DNA of 64,000 nt from Tritrichomonas musculus (GCA_039105265.1 JAPFFF010000001.1:5084001-5148000); one strand, 5' to 3'. Counted from the first letter of the stretch, positions 38,301 to 47,850 are shown. The notes: a model not told the origin generated them from the letters alone. A program made the numbers and translations.

Positions 38301-40633
38301 TTCAACAACAATTTTATGAAGTAGAGCCAGACCCAAGAAAATGCACTACCATATCGACAGATTATAATATTTATTCATCAAAGATTATATGGGCTGATAA
38401 TATCATGACTATGCGTCGAGATTTAAATGTTGTTGGTGGAATCACAGATATATTAGCCTATGATTATGCTTTATTGAAACAGACAGTTGATAATCTAGTT
38501 GAACAAATGAGAATTCAAGCCATGTATAATGAATATACTGATAGTATTAAACAAGGTGTAGCAGTTGCGAATAGTATATTAAATATTTTAGCATCAACAG
38601 TTTGTATTGCAAGTGCCCTTTCAACATTAAATATGTCCAATAACTCTGTAACTATTAATACATATCAAACAAGACCTTTCCCAGCAGGTCCAGGAGGAAA
38701 TGGTGGAGGAGGTGGTGGTGGTGGTGGTGGTGGTTATCCAGGTGATGGAGGTAGTGGCTTTCAAGGTAAGTTTTTGGTGAATGTTGATTTGAAGGCTGAT
38801 AAGATGACTATGGAAAGATTTTTACCAATAACAACAACTGTTCAAAATCCTGTTGCTGGAGCTATTTCAACATTCTCAGCTACACAGGTTGTCCTTTCGA
38901 CAACACATGCACTGACTCAGTTAGGAAATGCTATTGCTACACTTGGTTCGAATGTCTTACACTTCTTTAGGAATAGACCAGATACAAATGGAACTGAAAC
39001 ATTAAATATTAATTCATCCTCGATTACAATAACAGATAATGATACTGATAATGCAACAAATACTATCACAACCACTGAGCAATCATTAGAGAGAACTCAT
39101 AGAGAAGTTCAGCCACAAGTTGTTACAGATGAAACAGATGAGATTCGAACAGATATAACTGTACCACAGACTACAATGACAAATACAGCTTCAACTACGA
39201 TTGCACTTAGGAATCAAGTTCCTGTTATCAATATATCTGGAATCCAGTATACCTTAGAAGATATTGCAGATATGACAAGAGCAGAACGAAATGCATTAGT
39301 TGCTAGTCATCCTGATATCTTACGTATCCAATATCATGGAAGAGAGTGGTTTAATGTGTATGATTTGTTTTATAATGACCAACTCATTATCCATAATAAT
39401 GTATTTCAACGAAGGACTCTAATAAGACCAGCTGATATTGAGATGACAGATAGAATACATAGAGCTACTGATAATAATTGGTCAATAGAATGGGAAGGAA
39501 CAACATACACAGCGAGAGATATTGAACAATTATCTATGCAAGACAGATTAAATTTACCATTTGTACAAAATGGAGATATTGGATTAGAACCTTACTTGAA
39601 TGACCAAACAATGGAAGCATGGATAAATATTATTGATCATAGAGGAGAGACTATTGACCCAATTGTTGCTACTATTGATTATTCAGCACCAACTACAGCA
39701 AATATTAGTGGAGGTCAAGTACGATTTGTTGGAATAAATTCACAGATAGAAGTCAATGCAAATGGAGTTAGATATCAGCATTATGACCTTGTTGCCACAA
39801 CAGATACTTGGACAGTACCAGGAACAACACCAGCAATAACAGCAAGAATGATAGAACAAATGAGTGATGAACAAAGAGGAGAACTAATGGATAATATTTA
39901 TTCTCATGGTAATCTTTTAGCTTTTAATGACACATTAGATGAAACAACTGGTGAAGAAATAACACAAGTACTATATAATGGAAATGTAGTTGCTACAATA
40001 GATAGAAGAAGACTACATGTAATTAATATTGTGAATGGAGTGATAGAAATGTACCAACAAGATGGTGTTATAAGTGCAACTACTCAAGTTATTATGGGAG
40101 CAGTAGGTTATGTTGCTAGAAGGTTCTTACATGGTCAATGGCAGTTTGTTAGACATCATCCTGGTGATGCAGCAGCAATAGCTGGAGTAGCAGCAGAAGC
40201 ATATGTAGCAAATAGAATAGGATTATTTAATATTCCAAGTTGGTTCCGTCGTAATGATAACCCAGAGACATTAGCAGAGGAAGATGTATTAGAAAAGATT
40301 CTTGCATGGGCATATCATGAAGAAACAGATGATGAACCTGAACTTGAAATAACAATGAAGGATGCTGATAAGATGATGGTTTCATTTGATACATGTATTA
40401 ATATTGCAAAGACATATCGCGATACTTTAAAGGGTACAATAGCATTCATGTGCGAGAAAATCAAAGAGCTTGAAAATAAGTCAAGTACAAAACATCCATT
40501 AGAAGATATAGATATGACTGCTTATATTACTAAAGTAGAAGTGAAGGAAATGATAGACCAGAAGGATGCATATATTGATACTCTTGAGGCAAGACTTGCA
40601 GCACTTGAAGCTAAATGCGCTAACATCGAATGA
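35381..40633 (+). CDS. Giant fibre- or spike-like Polinton protein 1
   Basis: 1750 residues from the ATG at 35381, which lies in CCTAAAATG. Order: helical N-terminal region with many Asn/Thr; a TPTPTPTPTEPP linker (about base 36,440-36,480); helices and a strong hydrophobic segment LILYVYVILVYAIAGG (about base 37,145-37,240) that should span a membrane; a domain at about 37,510-38,440 shared with the next gene; a glycine run (about 38,690-38,760); three repeats with a TxxDIxxM pattern (about 39,240, 39,490 and 39,810); and a C-terminal coiled coil (LEARLAALEAK). This is the architecture of an adhesion fibre or surface protein, but no homologue is known to me. Confidence 0.7.
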   Translation: MSIKVYSLLSGETEKLKDKDIEISVNDENNIDIIRGGDPKDYPKFSCLYNKEEIDIKLVSDYLDKNGLESFGALNIMGGKGIYTWNTDGTLTTKIQYCASLNKLYERLRDSAKNLEVFLTKMREDVDSGIAPGATLKYFTGEISDKDIIEEEYDVSTYKKLIEALTANQKGMLDVMNLMIQNIDEVNNAIVPSIDWNTLKDLKIIVEHVDETTKAITYGTDTIKPKNMETIIKELSTSNDNISKWIKNNTVDFTEIEPIKYVDLKVNETTNETIFDVNETKINNMKDFAEKTNTTAANITKWIDALNDQTISYETLLNLTGGNTSMCLINKTTGEPEIHEVKIEIDETPEPTPDPTPTPTPTPTEPPKELVNKEDMVYVIPPIDELKKLEEYTIPKIIEPEVLKLTVSKFWLYSKETIGWIKDLLYNIISTTLSLAKQPIKLTYKTIAFATKEFMKIIYNLFYFIWYGIDSIVDIAYEAVKDKEKVGVIFYIGGEDADADFKDVDLHQVIDEIKELTPRLNNKIDELKNEGIRMIKIAYSSFTLFWSNLWHFIVDFIMNYPNLVNNIIQIGGNWIDAQFWQYIGGYSDLILYVYVILVYAIAGGLGVGAFCLCVILIAALFEPIGRGAQWIVNKITRHPPAPHARTLEVDDNDVVNTDDENSFDIVDPDGNKIVIEIDDDILEVFRNQYNSLVSKYQTIYDVVPSTPSTDSKYFTLKESDQLYLYRPSKTYEESNYYCMRWDIDKDYDIPQNLVFRFKDYLFGHNWELTWDGKNWTGNNCQNMCTEKISYMNTNNGAPALTIKHNERIGRWIKGTIKEDLTDDDNYAHILKDYLTNWRVVKKDGTILSEGITATFDSSGSGTFTQDGYKYEQARMYVDAPSGLNADDGLYVYADLNINGNITELKWDCHPTHCINSGVMHTYGSNPCLESFNYHREKRHSIKIIEGFNHKNIRIYIEKELFDFDVKVNPFDIIIQQQFYEVEPDPRKCTTISTDYNIYSSKIIWADNIMTMRRDLNVVGGITDILAYDYALLKQTVDNLVEQMRIQAMYNEYTDSIKQGVAVANSILNILASTVCIASALSTLNMSNNSVTINTYQTRPFPAGPGGNGGGGGGGGGGGYPGDGGSGFQGKFLVNVDLKADKMTMERFLPITTTVQNPVAGAISTFSATQVVLSTTHALTQLGNAIATLGSNVLHFFRNRPDTNGTETLNINSSSITITDNDTDNATNTITTTEQSLERTHREVQPQVVTDETDEIRTDITVPQTTMTNTASTTIALRNQVPVINISGIQYTLEDIADMTRAERNALVASHPDILRIQYHGREWFNVYDLFYNDQLIIHNNVFQRRTLIRPADIEMTDRIHRATDNNWSIEWEGTTYTARDIEQLSMQDRLNLPFVQNGDIGLEPYLNDQTMEAWINIIDHRGETIDPIVATIDYSAPTTANISGGQVRFVGINSQIEVNANGVRYQHYDLVATTDTWTVPGTTPAITARMIEQMSDEQRGELMDNIYSHGNLLAFNDTLDETTGEEITQVLYNGNVVATIDRRRLHVINIVNGVIEMYQQDGVISATTQVIMGAVGYVARRFLHGQWQFVRHHPGDAAAIAGVAAEAYVANRIGLFNIPSWFRRNDNPETLAEEDVLEKILAWAYHEETDDEPELEITMKDADKMMVSFDTCINIAKTYRDTLKGTIAFMCEKIKELENKSSTKHPLEDIDMTAYITKVEVKEMIDQKDAYIDTLEARLAALEAKCANIE

Positions 40634-40652
40634 GAAGTTTTATTTAACTAAA

Positions 40653-43274
40653 ATGAGTGATACTACTACAAGATTTAAAGGAGATATACAGTTTAAGATA
40701 GGGGATGCTACTCGAAAAGGTAGCCAGTTATTAACCTTGGGTGACTTAGATAACTATGTACAGACAGGTCATTTATTTAATGAGGTTGAAGGTTTACCAG
40801 AAGTTGATATTAAAAATAAAAATATACAGTATGTATCATTTGAGTCTTCAACAACAACTTACAATATCCTTAAGTTTGTTAATTTGCCTGAAGACTTCAT
40901 GAATAAGCTCAACGAAATAAAAACCCAGACTAATATATTTAAGATAGTATTGAGGAAGAATATAGTATATGATACAAGTGGTAATTTAGTTAAGGAGTTC
41001 TACATATATGTTAAGGATGGTCAAGTATATTCTCCTTTGATAACTAAAAGTAGTAATGGATGCAGTATAAATAATAGTACCATTATGGGATATATGAATA
41101 TAGCTTTTGATAGTAAACTAGACTTCAACCCATATACCTTGTGGCTGAATGGGGAGTTGAGCATAATGAATGAATATATAACAGATTCTTTACAGACAGA
41201 GAAGGCAATAAAGTGTTCTATAATAAAAGCTGATAATGCATTAAGTTTACGTAAAAGCGATGTACTATACTTATATAAGCCTACATCAACTAGTCAGGTT
41301 GAGATCGATAACAAGAAATATTGGTTACTTCAATGGAACATAGATACTGGATATACTATACCTAATGACTTAGAGTTTAGGTTTAATGAGTATTGTTTTG
41401 GTAATAAGTGGTTTTTATCATGGGATGGTACAAAATGGGTAGGTGATAACATACAAGGTCATATCAATGGTAGATTAGTTAATGGATTAAATAAGGAGAA
41501 TGAGTATGGTGAAGATGGTACCTACATACAAGTCAAGAGGAGTGAGAGGAACATGAAACTGATTAATAAGCCTAATGACTACTCTCCTGATAACCTACTA
41601 CATTACATGATTCATGGAGGTAAGTGTAAAATAGACTGTTTTGTAAAATTAAAGACAGGGGAGATAGAACCTTTTTCGAAATATGGTCTAGGATATCAAA
41701 CAAGTCAAGGAGGTACAAAAGATGGATATGATATAGAAGCAATAAGGTGCTATAAGATGAATAATGCTACTAATAAATTAGAAACTAGTGCTATTGATGA
41801 ACTCTACCTTGATATTACCCTTGAAGGTTCTAAAAATGCAAATAGGTTCTCAGTTCGACCTACTGGAAAAGAAGGCAATGGAGGAGACAAGGTATGGTTG
41901 TTCTTACATGGTGTACTTGATTCATGTGAACAGCTTGAATATACATATGCAGCTTCGACTACTAATGACTCAAGGGATATTAAGATATATTTAGCTGATG
42001 AATATGTTGACCCAATAGATGAGGTTCATTGGGATTCAACTACTAACCCATTCGAGTATATCATTAAGCAGCAATTTTATGAAGTATCCCCAAATCCTAA
42101 TGGGGCAACAACCTTATATACTGATTATAATATTACCTCCTCTAAGATAATTACTGCGGATAATATTACTACTATGAGGAGTGATTTAAACTTAGTTACC
42201 AACAATGTAGATGTTATTAGCTATGATGTTAACGAAATGAACACTGTTATGGAAAGCTTAAAAGGTAGAGTATCAAGGACTGAACAAGTTACTCAACATC
42301 TGGAGGATGATGTAGATAATTTACGTATAGTCTCATGGACAGCATTAGCTTTTGGAGTTGCAGGTACTGCTGGATCAATAGGTTCTATTGGTATGCAGCT
42401 ATTTCCAGATGGTATAAGCTTTCCTACCATAAAAGGTGGAGGATTCCTTAAAAGGTTATTCTCTCATAAGTCAACCAAAGGTATGAGTGATTTGGTTAGA
42501 AATAGCATTAACTTCATGTCAGGTACTACAGCAAGAAGCATAACCAAAGATATAACACCTATCATTACCTGGTGTGAAGAGGAGTATAAGCAACTTGATG
42601 AACTACCTTTTACTGATGAGAATGATAACCCTGATACTGGAACCTTGACATTAAGTGGTGCTATGGATATCAGCAATATGTTTAGGGATTCACTCAAGCC
42701 TTGTTTCAAGTTGTTAGCTGAGAAGGTCAATGAGCTAGAGGCTGAGTTTGATAATTACCCTACTGTGGATGAAGCTAATGAAGGTCTAGATGTACTTATA
42801 GGTAGGATAGAGACATTAGAGGGTGAAAATATCGCATTAAAAGATACTATAGCAGCAATGGAAGCTAGGTTAACTGCATTAGAAGAGAAAAATGACCCAG
42901 ATAGTGAATGGAAAGCATATTATACAGGATTTACAGATGTCACTGATGAATATAATAGGTATTTTCTATTCTCTTATTTTACAAGTGAGAAACACATAAT
43001 TATTGATAATATAGATAATGATCCAACAGGTGATAATGAACCTGTTCCAGATGGGGAGTACTTATTGATATTCAAGGACAAGACTCAAAAGCTACATTTT
43101 ATTAGATTTATATCAACTGAATGGTCTGACCCTCAACAAATAAAATCATATTTGGATGAAATATACTTTAAAGACACTAACCCACCTTCTGGTGCTTATG
43201 ATATATATAATATTGAGTTAGATTGTGATGAATGTTCTATGATTTGTTTCGATGCTATATATATGAAGAAATAA
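40653..43274 (+). CDS. Giant fibre- or spike-like Polinton protein 2 (paralogue)
   Basis: 873 residues from the ATG at 40653 (AACTAAAATG), 19 bp after the previous gene. Shares a ~310-residue domain with protein 1: LYLYKP...WDGTKWVGDN in this gene against LYLYRP...WDGKNWTGNN, and IKQQFYEV...TTLYTDYNITSSKI against IQQQFYEV...TTISTDYNIYSSKI. A Gly-rich hydrophobic segment (about base 42,350-42,400) and a C-terminal coiled coil (EARLTALEEK) follow. An extra C-terminal globular part (about 100 residues) lies after the coil. Its stop codon abuts the right inverted repeat. Confidence 0.7.
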   Translation: MSDTTTRFKGDIQFKIGDATRKGSQLLTLGDLDNYVQTGHLFNEVEGLPEVDIKNKNIQYVSFESSTTTYNILKFVNLPEDFMNKLNEIKTQTNIFKIVLRKNIVYDTSGNLVKEFYIYVKDGQVYSPLITKSSNGCSINNSTIMGYMNIAFDSKLDFNPYTLWLNGELSIMNEYITDSLQTEKAIKCSIIKADNALSLRKSDVLYLYKPTSTSQVEIDNKKYWLLQWNIDTGYTIPNDLEFRFNEYCFGNKWFLSWDGTKWVGDNIQGHINGRLVNGLNKENEYGEDGTYIQVKRSERNMKLINKPNDYSPDNLLHYMIHGGKCKIDCFVKLKTGEIEPFSKYGLGYQTSQGGTKDGYDIEAIRCYKMNNATNKLETSAIDELYLDITLEGSKNANRFSVRPTGKEGNGGDKVWLFLHGVLDSCEQLEYTYAASTTNDSRDIKIYLADEYVDPIDEVHWDSTTNPFEYIIKQQFYEVSPNPNGATTLYTDYNITSSKIITADNITTMRSDLNLVTNNVDVISYDVNEMNTVMESLKGRVSRTEQVTQHLEDDVDNLRIVSWTALAFGVAGTAGSIGSIGMQLFPDGISFPTIKGGGFLKRLFSHKSTKGMSDLVRNSINFMSGTTARSITKDITPIITWCEEEYKQLDELPFTDENDNPDTGTLTLSGAMDISNMFRDSLKPCFKLLAEKVNELEAEFDNYPTVDEANEGLDVLIGRIETLEGENIALKDTIAAMEARLTALEEKNDPDSEWKAYYTGFTDVTDEYNRYFLFSYFTSEKHIIIDNIDNDPTGDNEPVPDGEYLLIFKDKTQKLHFIRFISTEWSDPQQIKSYLDEIYFKDTNPPSGAYDIYNIELDCDECSMICFDAIYMKK

Positions 43275-43497
43275 GTACGAGATTCTCGGGGCTGGTACCT
43301 GTGCCGTTTCATAGATGGGCGGTTGTGGGGTGGGGTACCTGTGCCGTTTCATTGATGGGGAGCAGTAGTGAGAACAAGAATATTTTTTTCTTTTTTCTTT
43401 TCTTTTCTTTTTCTTTTCTTTTCTTTTTCTTTTATGACGAGTTCGTTCTTAGTCCAGACCTGCGACCCACAGCGAAAACCGACTCGTATATACTACT
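43275..43497 (-). repeat. Right terminal inverted repeat of the Polinton
   Basis: Mirrors 17046-17276: same CGAGATTCTCGGGG inner end, same paired GGTACCTGTGCCGTTTCAT sites, same pyrimidine-only tract and same outer 22 bp. The block at about 43445-43476 does not match its left-hand counterpart. Confidence 0.9.
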
Positions 43498-43502
43498 TGG
43501 TC
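43498..43502. repeat. Target site duplication, right copy (TGGTC)
   Basis: Directly follows the Polinton end TATACTACT and equals the left copy at 17041-17045. Confidence 0.85.
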
Positions 43503-43938
43503 CACCAATTTGTTCTTGAGGTCCTTCAGTTATTTCTTCGATAACCGAGTCTCTAAATGCCGTAAAAAAGTTTGTCACTGTATCTTTGCTTACATTACAT
43601 TCAGCACAGGTATCTTTGAGAGAGTATCGATGAGTCCAGCAATATGCTAATGCTAGAAAGGTGGGAGGATCGATGTGGGCTCTTGTAAGTATTGTTTTGT
43701 GAAATAATGAAAAATGAATGTGACATTGAGTGCAATAGCGTAGCAGATTGAAATATGTAATACTAGAGTTATGTATATTTGATGTTTCTGCTTCGCATTT
43801 AGGACACTGGCAAGAATCTTCAATTATATTTAATTCGCGAAATAATTAAAACATATTGTTTTTGTTTGAACAAAATATATATAATCCAACAAGATTTTGA
43901 GATTGATTTTCAAACGCATTAACTATTGATTGATTCAT
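43498..43938 (-). pseudogene. Merlin/IS1595-type transposase, N-terminal part
   Basis: Minus strand. Reads from MNQSIVNAFENQSQ at 43938 through a zinc-ribbon (CQCPKC, then YCTQCH) and a helix-turn-helix-like region (LKDTCAECNVSKDTVTNFF) to QIGGP at the Polinton insertion point, exactly the N-terminal order of IS1595-type transposases. An in-frame TAA at 43846-43848 interrupts it ahead of the zinc ribbon, so this transposon copy was already damaged or uses the later part only. The catalytic part lies at 16543-17040, on the other side of the insert. Confidence 0.8.
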
Positions 43939-44330
43939 ATAAAATTATATTAAGAATTAACGTCATTTAAACATTTAATAGAAAAATTTCAAACTTTTTC
44001 ATTTATGATATTCGATTTCTAAAAACTAAGTTATCTTAATAAGAACCAAATTAAATAACAAATTTTTGAAATGAAATAACAAATATTATAATTTTTGTTA
44101 TATATTTTTTTATTCAAATAAAAACTTTATAATTCATATTGAAATATGGTTTCCAACTTAAAATATATAGTTTACATTTGCAATAAAGATTATTGAAAAA
44201 GAAGTTTTTTATAAATAAATTATATTTATCATCAATTTTAATTAAAAAAAGAGATTAGAAAAATGAAGTTTATCAAAAAAAGCACCAATCTGTTATGGAA
44301 AACATACAAAAATGTATGATTTTAGCGATT
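43939..44330. other. Merlin internal non-coding AT-rich stretch
   Basis: Between the transposase start and the 21-bp minisatellite. Very AT-rich. It should contain the transposase promoter, but I cannot point to an element. Confidence 0.4.
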
Positions 44331-44880
44331 AAATTAAAGATTTCAATGAATAAATGAATGGTTACGTTGATTAATGTCTTATAAATTTGTTATTTTAGTG
44401 ATTAAAATAATGATTTCAGTGATTAAATGAATGATATCAGTGATGAAATAAATGATTTTAGTGATTAATGTGTTATTTTAGTGATTAAAACAATGATTTC
44501 AGTGATTAAATGAATGATATCAGTGATGAAATGAATGATTTCAGTGATTAAAACAATGATACCAGTGATAAAATGAATATTTTTAGTGATTAAATGAATG
44601 ATATCAGTGATAAAATGAATGATTTTAGTGATTAATGTGTTATTTTAGTGATTAAAACAATGATTTCAGTGATTAAATGAATGATACCAGTGATAAAATG
44701 AATAATTTCATTAAATAATGTGTTATTTCAGTGATTAAAACAATGATTTTAGTGATTAATGTGTTATTTTAGTGATTAAATGAACAATTTCAATGATTAT
44801 ATGAATGATATCAGTGATTAATGTGTTATTTTAGTGATTAAAACAATGATTTTAGTGACTAAATGAATGATTTCAATATG
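44331..44880 (+). repeat. 21-bp degenerate minisatellite inside the Merlin element
   Basis: About 26 units of the type AGTGATTAAATGAATGATTTC, with 20-bp variants AGTGATTAATGTGTTATTTT interspersed. Units differ at several positions, so the array is older than the 19-bp array of the Polinton. Non-coding. Confidence 0.85.
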
Positions 44881-45780
44881 TATACGCGATTTCCATAAGT
44901 TTTTTCTATTATGGATATAGTTAACATAAAATAAATGTTTTATATCAAGCATTATATAATCGTTATGAGTCAATGATAATGCATTTAAAGAGTTTAACAA
45001 AGCTATGTATGATAATGTTAGTGTAATTATTACAATAGACAGCATTAATTCTAAATATTTTGGTGATTTAATTAAAGATTAATATGAAAGAAATAAAGAA
45101 TCTATAACTTCCTTTAAATAATTGAAGCACACTTAATATTGACACATATAGTTTTTATTGAAATAACAAAAGAAATCGATAAAGGCACATTAATAAGTGC
45201 AAGAGCTGATGATATTAACAATTTGGATTGCTTAATTAAGTGCATACTGCTGTAAAAATAGTTATTAAAGGTTTAGGTAAGAGAATGCTTAAAGGGATAT
45301 GATTTAGAAATGAAATTATAATGGATATGGATATATAACTGTAATTGAATTATACTGGTTAAGGATATAAATAGAGTTAACTTTTGATAGCAGGGATATA
45401 ATTCCTTTTTTCCATCTATAGCATTACTCTTATGAATAAAAATAATGATTGTATAAGTTGTTTGATGAAGAAATAATCTAGAATAATGATATAACTTGTT
45501 ATAATAATGATGTAAATAATTGTGATCAATGATGAAATGGATGATAATGCTGATAGAATTAGTGTATTTAGTATCTGAAACTATTCATACCGTATTTGTC
45601 ATTAAAAAATCATTTAGGAAAAATGTTAGAATAATATTTTAACAGAACACTGACTGAAAATCATATAATAATTTTGAATACTTAAAATAAAAGATTTCAT
45701 CATTTGTTTCATGAATATATGAAAGTTCAATTTATTTTTATAAGCTAGAGATTAAAGAGCATTTTTTTAATACTTCATTT
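44881..45780. other. Merlin internal sequence, nothing recognised
   Basis: AT-rich, no open frame of note, no further repeats. Presumably internal non-coding sequence between the minisatellite and the right inverted repeat. Confidence 0.4.
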
Positions 45781-46897
45781 ATTGAAATAATTCAATGAGT
45801 TTTTTCAAAATTATATAAAAATATTATGAATAGAAAGAAATAAGCAGAAAATAAATAAAAGCTTTGTGACATCATAATAACAGATTATATCATAGGGTTT
45901 CATATATTATTAGATATTTTAATGAAATAACTTGAAGATATTAAATTTAAAAAAAAGATTTAATGAATTTTTAACAAGGAGAACGAATAAATAAGAATAA
46001 ATAATAATATCATATATTATATCATTTTATATTGTTCATTGTTAGTTAATATGACGACTATATGAAAAAATGATGAATTTGGAAATAAGATTCAATAAAT
46101 TTATAGTAAGGAGAACAAAAGAATAAGAATTAACAATCTTATTGCATATTACATCATATAATATCGTGTATTATTAGTGAATATAACGAAAAAATGAAAA
46201 AATAATGAATTTGGAAATAAGATTCAATAAATTTATAGTAAGGAGAACGAAAGAATAAGAATTAACAATCCTATTGCATATTACATCATATAATATTGTG
46301 TATTGTTAGTGAATATAACGAAAAAATGAAAAAATAATGAATTTGGAAATAAGATTCAATAAATTTATAGTAAGGAGAACGAAAGAATAAGAAATAACAA
46401 TCCTATTGCATATTACATCATATAATATTGTGTATTGTTAGTTATTATAACGAAAAAATGAAAAAATAATGAATTTGGAAATAAGATTCAATAAATTTAT
46501 AGTAAGGAGTACGAATAAATAAGAATAAATAATCATATAATATATTATATCATTTTATATCGTTCATTATTAGTTAATGTTGCTCGTTTTAGTCGAATTT
46601 AGTAGAATGTCAAAATGATCGTTGGAAATGGATCTTATTTTGCAAGTACAAATAGCAATATTACTTGGAAATAGATGATGTTTCAGATATAATCACTGAA
46701 TTGACTGATTTTATTTTATTAGTGGAGTTTGGTATCTTTGATATCTTTTTTATTTTTTATTTTTTATTTTTTCATTCTTTGAATTTTTGAATCCATTGAA
46801 TTTTTTGATAGGTGATTATTTTGCTAAAATAAACTTCTTTTAAATTTGAGAGGCCTCAGAAAATTGAGAGAACGAAGCAATATAATAGGAGAGTACC
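45781..46897 (-). repeat. Right terminal inverted repeat of the Merlin element
   Basis: Complement of 15011-15998 with about one additional 132-bp unit (markers near 45,976, 46,109, 46,240, 46,372 and 46,504). The outer 390 bp are near-identical to the left end; the innermost part is diverged. Confidence 0.85.
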
Positions 46898-47478
46898 TAA
46901 TATTTGAATAGTTGCATGTCTCTGAAAAAGTTTAAATTGACTAGGTTTGTTTTTGACACTTATTTTACAATTTAAATAAACATTATGACATGTTATATGA
47001 AATGGATGAAAATAATCGTTTTTTATTTAACATGTCATCTTATTCTTTGAGAATGTCAAAAAAAATGGCGGTTACTAAACGTACTAGATTTGTACCTTAA
47101 ATTATATTATTAAATTATATTATTAAATTATATAGTAGTATTGAACCAAAACCTTCTAAATGACAATAAAATTAATTTTATATAAGAAAGATAAGGTAAT
47201 ATGGATCTCCAAAAAAATAATTTAACTTTTTCGTTAAAACCAGAAGATCAATAAGATCCACCATTTTCACAGATAAAACCCAAGTTAACATGCTTATATC
47301 CCGATTAGATTTTTTCGTTAAAAACCTTTACATGCCATTTTGCACCATTTAAAAAAAAAGAGTCAAAAATAATTTTTTTTGCCTAATATTCAATTAACAT
47401 TTTTTGAGAATATCTCCTTTTCAAAAAATTGAATAATATTATTCAATTTACACTATTTTTAAGGATAATTTACTTCCT
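46898..47478. other. Intergenic region with a small inverted repeat and TTAA-rich tandem
   Basis: Contains GACATGTTA...TAACATGTC at about 46989-47036 and, at about 47097-47135, a short tandem of ATTATATTATTAA like the one that precedes the left Merlin end. The stretch at 47380-47420 matches the flank of the ankyrin relic at 11.6 kb in opposite orientation and is probably the 5' flank of the DUF3447 gene that follows. Confidence 0.5.
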
Positions 47479-47850
47479 ATGCAAATGAGCATTGAAAATT
47501 ATTTGGATCATCTAAAAAACATCCAAACAGCTTTCCTCGAATTCATCGATGAAGACGAAAACGATGAAGAAAAATTTCAAAATCTATATTATATATTAGA
47601 TAATAAAAAAATACAGGACAATAAGCACGACCTGAGCCTGTTTTTTACATCACAATTCAAGAGGATAAATTTATTGAATTTTTACAAACACATGTACATC
47701 AATTGTGAAATATTTTTCAATAAAATAAAACAAATATTTAATATTAATATACAATTTATACGAAATAATAATAATATAAACAAAAAAGTACTGATATTAA
47801 TTCAAAATATTTTGATTATTTTTTTAATTTGTCATGTCAAATTTATCTGA
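47479..47850 (+). pseudogene. Truncated DUF3447/ankyrin-family protein
   Basis: 123 residues. The N-terminal ~60 residues (MSIENYLDHLKNIQTAFLEF then DNKHDLSLFF) match the conserved opening of the DUF3447 ankyrin proteins that form one of the largest trichomonad families. After about residue 65 the sequence becomes a low-complexity Ile/Asn-rich and hydrophobic stretch, and the ankyrin repeats are missing. The second part (from 47665) is duplicated at 49429, so the truncation is linked to a local rearrangement. Confidence 0.65.

Larger units (their letters stand above)
17046..43497. mobile_element. Polinton/Maverick, 26.45 kb, looks nearly whole
   Basis: Defined by inverted ends beginning AG (AGTAGTATATACGAGTCGG) and a 5-bp target duplication. 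It contains the hallmark Polinton set: retroviral-type integrase, A32-like ATPase, Ulp1/adenain-like protease, double-jelly-roll major capsid protein, a candidate minor capsid protein and protein-primed DNA polymerase B, plus accessory genes. The inner parts of the inverted repeats are almost identical and the hallmark frames are open, so insertion looks recent on an evolutionary scale. About one visible break is seen, in an accessory coiled-coil gene. It lies inside the transposase gene of a Merlin transposon. Treated as a fossil; activity is not implied. Confidence 0.95.
15011..46897. mobile_element. Merlin/IS1595-type DNA transposon interrupted by a Polinton
   Basis: Outer ends GGTACTCTCCTATTATATTG at 15011 and its complement ending at 46897. 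The inverted repeats are long, about 990 bp on the left (15011-15998) and about 1.1 kb on the right (45781-46897), the right one having about one extra 132-bp tandem unit. The transposase is on the minus strand and is of the IS1595/ISXO2 DDE family, which defines Merlin elements in eukaryotes. Without the 26.45-kb insert the element would be about 5.4 kb. I could not identify a clear 8-9 bp target duplication next to the ends; flanks are TTAA-rich. A 17-bp direct repeat at 14994-15010 and 47097-47113 is noted as an alternative boundary clue. Confidence 0.8.
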
